Origin: Linanthus parryae
Taxonomy: Eukaryota > Streptophyta > Magnoliopsida > Ericales > Polemoniaceae
Direction: 5' to 3'
Assembly: GCA_023055425.1 (NCBI GenBank)
Contig: JALGPY010000004.1
Location: 111,207,504 to 111,271,503, forward strand
DNA: 64,000 nucleotides
Positions within the stretch are counted from its first letter, which is position 1. Each line of letters begins with the position of its first letter. A model generated the notes under the pieces. It worked only from the letters and a program-made list of their open reading frames with translations. It had not been told where the DNA came from and did no database searches. Position numbers and translations under genes: made by a program. Shown piece by piece: positions 56,919 through 64,000 of this stretch.

Positions 56919-59900
56919 CTAAAACTTGCACGGGCACACATCCAGGGGCGAGTGTTTGGAGAAGAAACTGAAGTCATGGTGCTTCTTAACCTCCAACTGC
57001 TTCAACCACGAATCTGCAGCACTATAGAGTTGGACCAACTTTACGCAATCAGATGCGTCTTTCAGCCAGAACTCTCTGTCCAACCTGTATGTGACCAATC
57101 CGAATGGCCTCAGAGAGATGGATTGTCTACCATGAGTACTTCCAAAATTGGTTTTGCCACCAAGTGTCCCTCCAACCTTTATTTTTTCACCAGATGCCTC
57201 ATCAACATTGGATTTGCCACCAGTCGTCATTACATCCTCTGATACCTCCCCACCATTGGCCAAGTATTCATCTGCAATGGCACAAAATATTGTGAGGTGC
57301 TAAAGCGACTAGAAAAAAAATAGTTACATGCCAAGTAAATCCCTTCCACCATCATACCAACAACAAACATTTTGAGAGCACTACAGCTCAGGGTAGGTGG
57401 GTCGGAAGTTCTGCTGATAAAATGAAAAACGAGGGTAGGGTGCAGGTTCTATAGTGCCACTATCTCTATGGAGAATAGAGGAGTCTTATAAGAGAGGAAG
57501 TTGATGATATCACACAATTGATGTGATTCATTAGCCCAAATAAATCAACCAAATCCGGCACATCTAATTTGTTATTTTTATTAAGATTTTAAAACAAAAA
57601 AAAAATATAATTTTTTTTCTCATCTGTATACCAACCCTGCCCAAAAAAGTGACATATCAGGGTCCCATTGATGAATTAAATAAGCCCCTTTTTAAAATTG
57701 TAGCACCGAAACTATGGCAATTCTCTAGTTGTTATTCATATTATTGTCCTGCTTCAATTAGGGTGTTCTAATTCCACATGAAAACATGGAAAAATCATTC
57801 AAGGGCATTCTTTCATGTGCCAAAATAAAATGAAACTAGTATTTTCAAATTTCTGTGAGCCTAAGTTTTTTCTTGATCTTATTTCTCTCAAATTTTTTTA
57901 AAAATATTTCAAGACACATTAACTCGAAGCTTTGTGTCTTGTATACAAATGATACAATTCAATATAATTTGTTACAAGTCTAATAAGATGGATTCAGAAT
58001 TATGGAGAACTTAGGGCATACCAAGTTCAGTAAATTGAGTATTTAAATATTGTCAAACCAGATTACATATAATACCGCTATTCAGCGATCTTATGAAAAA
58101 TTGCCCTAAAAAGAGATCAGTAAAGGGAATTTCTAGACACCCTACGTCCCTAACTACACTTTACTATCTTACGAAGTAGCTTATGACAATTAGTCTTCAA
58201 GTGTAAAAGTTTGACGCACACATTTTTCGTAAGGGGGGGGTGGTGTTTAAAACTGTATAAGAGCTTCCTAACGACAATGACGAGATGAGAGGAATCTTAT
58301 CATAATTTTATGAACCGTTTAGTGCATAATTAATATTTTACATATTTATTTTTTATATCAACAATGAACTAAGAGCCACCTACATATTAAAACATGCTAA
58401 ACTGTGACAAGCAATAAATATGTCGGTACCTTGGAATGATGCAGACAACGTATGAAACGTTAGGAAACTAGCTAAAGCCAACTCGTTGACACTCCCCTTT
58501 GATGGTATGTGATATATCGGGTACCTGCTCAAATTGATTTTGTAAACTTCAGAATAATCTTGACAATTCTTACAAATATTAGAAAACTTTGCTAATATAA
58601 AGAAAATGGAAAAAGAACAAGAAACAAAAATAAGGGGTCTTCGAAACATGATTTAGCGACCCTTGAATTCAGCCAAAATGACGTGAATGGAATGATTGTT
58701 TACGAGATAATTTTTTTTTTAAAAAAAAAACACGTCATGAGCTAGAATAAAGCTCATGTTACTCCATGTGATATGCTCTTGATACCGACAAAGATTTGCA
58801 TGTATGGTACTTGGCCAAGCCAACGGTTGACGCTAGATTAAGTTGGGTTTTTTGTCGGCTTATGGCGAAAACTTCTAGGCAGGATATGTGAAGCATCCAA
58901 GTTGGATTTTGATTTTTGACTTTCAGTTTTACTTAATGTGCCGTGAAATGTTAAAAATATTCAACGGATCCCAAGTGACACCAATCCGACAGTATGAACA
59001 TGGCAAGGACACTGCTTGGCTACACAATAAAATCAAAATGTGAAATTTATATAAAAATGTTGCTGTAGTTTAAAGGGAGTTTTAATTACAAAATGTATAC
59101 AAAAAAACTACGATAAATGAATAATCAGGCATACCAAGCAACAGACATCCAACTACCGGGAGCAAGATCAGTGTTTCTCAGGTTAAACAATCCAAGATTT
59201 CCCGGAGTAAGCTCAACCACCTGTAGTAGGGAAACAAATCAAATGATGCAATGATTATAACCGAGTCTAACAAAAAAATTCAAACATTCCTATTTAAAAA
59301 TGGCAATACAACTTGCTAGAGGAAATCAAATAGTAACATTTACTATTATACACCTTACCTAGTTTACACAACAGGGGAATGACGAGAACTCTTGAAACAA
59401 TTTGTTTTCTCGTCACGACGGATGGAATTACTCATAAATATTAGAGAATCAGGAGAGACGACTTTTATTACCTTATCCATAATGGGAGGTCGAAGGTATG
59501 TAGACGAGGTGTCAAAAAACTCCAAGTAAAAGTACTCACATGGGTCCTTCAAACCCCAGAGAGCATCTTGATCATTTCCAGAATCAAAAGAAATATCATC
59601 CCAATCTTCACTTGAGTCGTTTGATGATCTGGAGAGATCATCACTCTCACTCTCCGTAACTTCATCAATGTCTTTTACATTATTCCTACTTAATAAAGCA
59701 CACATGATATAAGATTTCGTCGTAATGTAATTGGATTAGTCAAACTGATAAATGTGTATATATACCCTTTGGGATATGTCGGTTTGTTAGTGAATATTTG
59801 TATACCGGATAGGAAGGGTTCATAGTACAGAGTTACAATCTGGGAGTTCTTGAGCCTTATAGGGACACCAACACCAAAAACACCCCATTCTTCATAAATC

Positions 59901-61640
59901 TTCCATAAATCACCCAAGGAGAAGCTCTCAACTGGCTCATCACTAAATTCACGCGATTGTGTTATGAGAACATTTGAACTCTGCAAGATTCATCAAACTA
60001 AAAAAGTCATATGTAGATCCGGTTGATGCAGGACATATAGAGATATTATGTGCAATCATCAAGGTCAAGCCACCATGAAATTTAAAATATTATGACTTTT
60101 TACTCCTAATTTCGCGAAAAGAAATCTATTTATACACACACAATGAAGACGTCACCCAGATTTTCAAAGATCAATCATGGACTCGAATATGTGTGTGTGT
60201 GTGTGTGTGTGTGTAAGACTTGCAAATTTACTGTTGCATGACTGATGATAACCAAATTCAAGCAAGTACCAACATGTCGATTCAATGCTACCAAATGACT
60301 ATAAAATCAAAAGATTACTTATCCATTTAGTCTGAAACGAATCAAATATAAAAATGAGATTGCTTTCTTGAAATTCGTATTTTCTGCAAAATTGAAATTG
60401 GTCTTCAAAGATAGCAAAATTCACCTATCAATGGCTATGATCCAGTAGCTGATGAACAACAAGTATGTAACACATTCATGAAATTTCACAAAATCGTTAA
60501 CACGCACTTGCAAATGCCTAAATTCATGGGTTGAGAGTAACAAGAAATCAAATATTAAAGAAAGCAATAAATCAATTCAGTTCATTCCCAAAACAAGATC
60601 TTTCAAAGAACAAGAGAATGAAACAAAAGCCACAAAGAATTGGACTTGTAACCAGAAAAATTACCTTGTTGAGGAGCTCTAAACCAACTGTTGGAGTGAT
60701 TGAGTCAATGAAGCTCAGGAGGTTGGACGTCAGAGAAATTGTTTTCGATTTTGCTGAATAAACATACTCTGAAAAATTAAAGTCCCCTTCTCTCTCAGAT
60801 TGTTTATGAAGTTTGTGATAGTGACAGAGCAATCCATGGAGGGGTGATTTATATAGATCGCAACCTCTACTCTTTCTGGCTTTTCACATACATCCAATAC
60901 ACATACATTAAATTGCCACTAAATTTTTCAAACAAAAAGACAAAAAGAGGATAAAAAGGTTAGACTTTTTTTATGTTCTTCCTCCATGGTAATCCAAATA
61001 AAAAAGATTTGATAATTTCTACATTTCTTTTCAAATGCTTCAAATTTTTACTCCACGTAAAAAAAAACATAATATTGATTACTATATACATCAATTTCAA
61101 AAGGGTGTATCCACCACACAACTACACCCGCATGAGCAAATAGGAAAATTGCAATAAAGAAACGAAGAAGTAAACAAGAAAACCAAATGGAGTAGTAGTA
61201 TTAATTGTCATGGAAAAAGGATATTGATAGAGAATGGAACGGAAATATTTAATAAGGAGTTAACTATTTTACTAACAAGTATGGTTTTAAAGATAGAAAT
61301 TATAAGTGGCAAGATACAGAGTACACAGAGGAAGAAGACGATGAGCGATGATGAGAAAGAGTCATTGAGACCCAACAAACTTCGAATCCCATTAATTGAG
61401 AGAAGAACCCCAGAGGAGAGAGACACACACACAAAAAGATATATAGATAGATAGAGATTGAGAGAGGGAGAGAAAAAGTTTTTAGACCAGCACTTGTATC
61501 GCCGCGTGTTAGGCTTCGTGCTATGTGGATAGTGGAGTTCAGGCTCTGTTTTTGTTATTTGAATTATGGTACAACCTTATACTTGTTCTCTGATTTCGGG
61601 TTTTTTTGTACAATCTTGAAATCTCGAGTTTGTCATTCTT
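55665..61640. repeat. Segmental duplication, unit 2
   Basis: Direct, diverged copy of 45420-52860, about 1.5 kb shorter because it lacks the SINE, the gypsy fragment and other insertions. It carries DUF789 copy 2. Confidence 0.85.
56919..60775 (-). pseudogene. DUF789 family protein, copy 2 (probably degenerate)
   Basis: Exon homologues lie at about 60665-60775, 59766-59980, 59472-59721, 59135-59220, 58430-58524 and 56919-57271. Exon lengths match copy 1 (215, 86 and 95 identical; third exon 3 nt shorter). Domain text is kept (LGDLWKIYEEWGVFGVGVPI, LAPGSWMSVAW, FLTFHTLSASFQ, AADSWLKQLEVKKHHDFSFF). Two lesions are visible. Relative to copy 1, 4 nt are missing between the start ATG and the conserved SLTSN stretch, so that ATG is out of frame. 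The acceptor of exon 3 is AC instead of AG (59722-59723, minus). Otherwise the frame is open, so the decay is recent, or a different start and acceptor are used. Confidence 0.7.
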
Positions 61641-61644
61641 TTCG
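60833..61644. other. Upstream region of DUF789 copy 2
   Basis: Alignable to the promoter side of copy 1 (GA-rich stretch, cgccgcgtgtt block at 61500). No gene. Confidence 0.45.
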
Positions 61645-61771
<127 letters not shown>

Positions 61772-61865
61772 AGGAAAAATATTGCATTACTAAAAGGTGC
61801 ATGACATTGACGAGACCGATTGCATTCTATCATGAACACATTATCAAGCTGCGCTAGAAATCTGA

Positions 61866-64000
61866 TGTAATACCCCGTTTTATACGGATAAAATACTAGC
61901 AATTCGTGAAGTTTAAACGTGAATTGGGGAGGTATTTGTAGTTTAAGAAAAGATATACTAGTTAATGTAGCGGGGAGGTAGTTGTAGTTTGAAGAGAGAT
62001 ACATACTTAAAGGGGTAAATACATATAAGTGAATTAATTAATAAAACTAAAATAATGAATAAATAAATAAAACCATAAAATAATTAAAGAAGGGTTCTCC
62101 ACCAGCTTACACAACCTACTGATGCTGTGAACTTCCCAAATAACAAGAAGACTTTGTCTTCTTCTTCAATTCCTCCTTCAAAACACAGCAGCAGCCCCCC
62201 CCTCTCTTCTCACCTGTCACCACCACCAACACCACCGGCAACACCACCACTGCCACCACCACATCCACCTCTCTGCCTCCCTCAGTCTCTCTCAGTCTCT
62301 CCCTCTCCCCTGTCCTACCCGACGAAAATAGAGGAAGCAGCAGCAGCGGGAAAGCTGCTGCCTCCCCCGTCGGTGACGCCACCGTCACCAGCCACCTCAA
62401 TCTCTCCCTCCCTCTCTGATTGGAACCCAAAATCCCCCTCTGCTATTTTATTCGACCAGAGGAGAAGTAACCGAAGGCGGCATAATCACCCAGGTCGCCA
62501 TTGGAGACGCCATCGCCGCCGGAGAAGACGACGGAAACGGCAGAACCCCGCCACCACCATCTGCACCTCTTCTCTCCCTCTGTTTCGAATCTCTCTCTGT
62601 TTCGAGCCAAAGGGAAGCCACCACAACAGTGAACCACTGCAGAAACCACCCAGAGCCACCACAACTCCGGCGACCTCCATTAACGCCGGCGAGAAGATCG
62701 ACCCGAGCTGTCCGACGATACCCACTCCCTCGAATCGATCCTAATCAACTCCTAGAGGTCCGATGAAGCTGTAAGCGCTGCCAATCGAAGCCAAGAACGC
62801 CCGAGTAGCCGGAATCGTTCATCACCGCCGGCCACGTCGACGGCAACCTCAATCGGACCCAATTCTCAACCGTTTTTCGCGATTTTTGGTGTGGGTAACT
62901 TCTAAATCCTCCTCTGATTCGTTTTTGATAATCAAACTGCAATTTTAATGGCTAAATCCGAACTTGGATCGATTGGGTGTTATGTGTTCTTAAAATAGGG
63001 GTTAAAGTGTAGCTTCAGAAACTTGAAGGGCAGAATCTACCACATATAAAATTGCTAGTGTTGGTGGAAAGGCTATTATGTGTCTTTTATCAAAACTTGG
63101 GGGATCAAGTTGTTAATTACCTAAACTGCATATAAATCATACAATTTAAAATGCTATTTTTAGATTAAAGTTATTTCCTAACATTTCTAAATAATATCTT
63201 AATCATGTAAAAGAAAAATTGGCTATTTAAAACTATGTAGGAGTTATTTAAATATTGTTGATTCTCTTGGAAAATAAGCAAATTAAAAATATATGTTGCT
63301 AAATTAATATTCTCTAAATGCTTATAAACTAGTGTTTTGAGTGAAATATGTTATTTGCTTAATATTGATAACATAAAATAAGTTAGGAAGTTAAATAGGA
63401 AAAATAAATTTTAAGAGAACTCCTTTATTTATAAATAAAACTTGATTATTATGTGTAGGTATTAGAAATTATTTCCACAAAATGAAGCTATAATTATGTA
63501 TGACTAAACACTTACTTTCTTAAAATAAATATTTTTGGTGGATCTAATTTATGAATCTAATTCTTTTATAGAATGTATATTTTCCAATAAATAATTAGCT
63601 ATAATTAAATTAGTTGGAATTAAACTTTTGTAGTCACTTACAAATAAATGTGTTGTATAATAAATTAATATTTTCTAATTATGAGAGTGTATAAATTTAA
63701 TATGTGATTTCTTACTAATTTTAAAGGGCTGGTATTTATATAAGTAGTAATACTTCTATAAGAAAAATAACTAAATAATAAATAAATAAATATGTATATA
63801 GTTGTGGTTTACGTCGCCGGTTTATTAGATAAATATTGTATACTATTAAATTAATGGGGTTATGGGGAAAATGAGATTTGTTAGGAATTTAGCATTTCAC
63901 AAATCATACGTGGACTTGTGATTGATTTAGAAATTATAACTGTAGGTGACGAGTTTATAGACGAAGGTTACGTCCACCTGTGAAAGTCGACGTGATATTT
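61866..64000 (+). mobile_element. LTR related to the solo LTR, truncated by the window end
   Basis: It starts TGTAATACCCCG, as the solo LTR does on its minus strand. It has the same plan: a C-rich CCACC-type block (62120-62760), then an AT-rich part. Near 63943-63975 gtaggtgacgagtttatagacgaagg matches the solo LTR (about 4285-4315, minus) and, more distantly, the Tekay LTRs. No gag or pol is reached. Long open frames in the C-rich block are low-complexity and not called. Whether it is a solo LTR or a full element cannot be told. Confidence 0.75.

Overview
The window is repeat-rich nuclear DNA of a flowering plant, probably a eudicot. This is inferred from AT-rich intergenic sequence, GT-AG introns, a plant-type LINE, a chromodomain (Tekay/Del-like) Ty3-gypsy element, plant LTRs, a plant Helitron, and DUF789, B3 and At1g67623-type F-box genes. 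I cannot name the species.

Layout. Positions 1 to about 45.4 kb are one nest of transposons. A foldback (inverted-repeat) element of about 1.2 kb, with arms at 43-485 and 44666-45405, was hit by a LINE (486-44652, 13-bp target duplication aagatatgaaata). The LINE was hit twice. The first hit left a solo Ty3-type LTR (3243-28221, target duplication ccgac), which was itself split by a Helitron of about 21.9 kb (4748-26696). The second hit is a Tekay chromovirus (28622-42436) with an intact 1560-codon gag-pol between two nearly identical 3.76-kb LTRs, plus a truncated second internal region. Reading across the insertions, the LINE still shows ORF1, endonuclease, reverse transcriptase, zf-RVT and RNase H, all broken.

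The Helitron is the most gene-rich part. It carries a decayed Rep N-terminal region with no HUH or helicase part, a three-domain B3 gene, an RNase H-fold gene lacking catalytic residues, three tandem RPA70-like mini-genes with the same exon plan, an F-box gene on the opposite strand, and two divergent copies of an acidic/basic protein that I do not recognise but which share an exact 13-residue core. It therefore looks non-autonomous but loaded with DNA-binding and chromatin-type cargo. The first 3.4 kb and last 2.5 kb of the element consist largely of tandem or dispersed repeats.

Positions 45.4-61.6 kb are ordinary host DNA: two diverged direct copies of a segment carrying a minus-strand DUF789 gene. 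Copy 1 (47958-52029) is intact as modelled (six exons, 356 aa). Copy 2 (56919-60775) has lost its start frame and one splice acceptor. A tRNA-derived SINE sits in copy 1 only, and copy 2 provides the empty site. After a long (TTA)n tract, a third LTR related to the solo LTR starts at 61866 and runs off the window.
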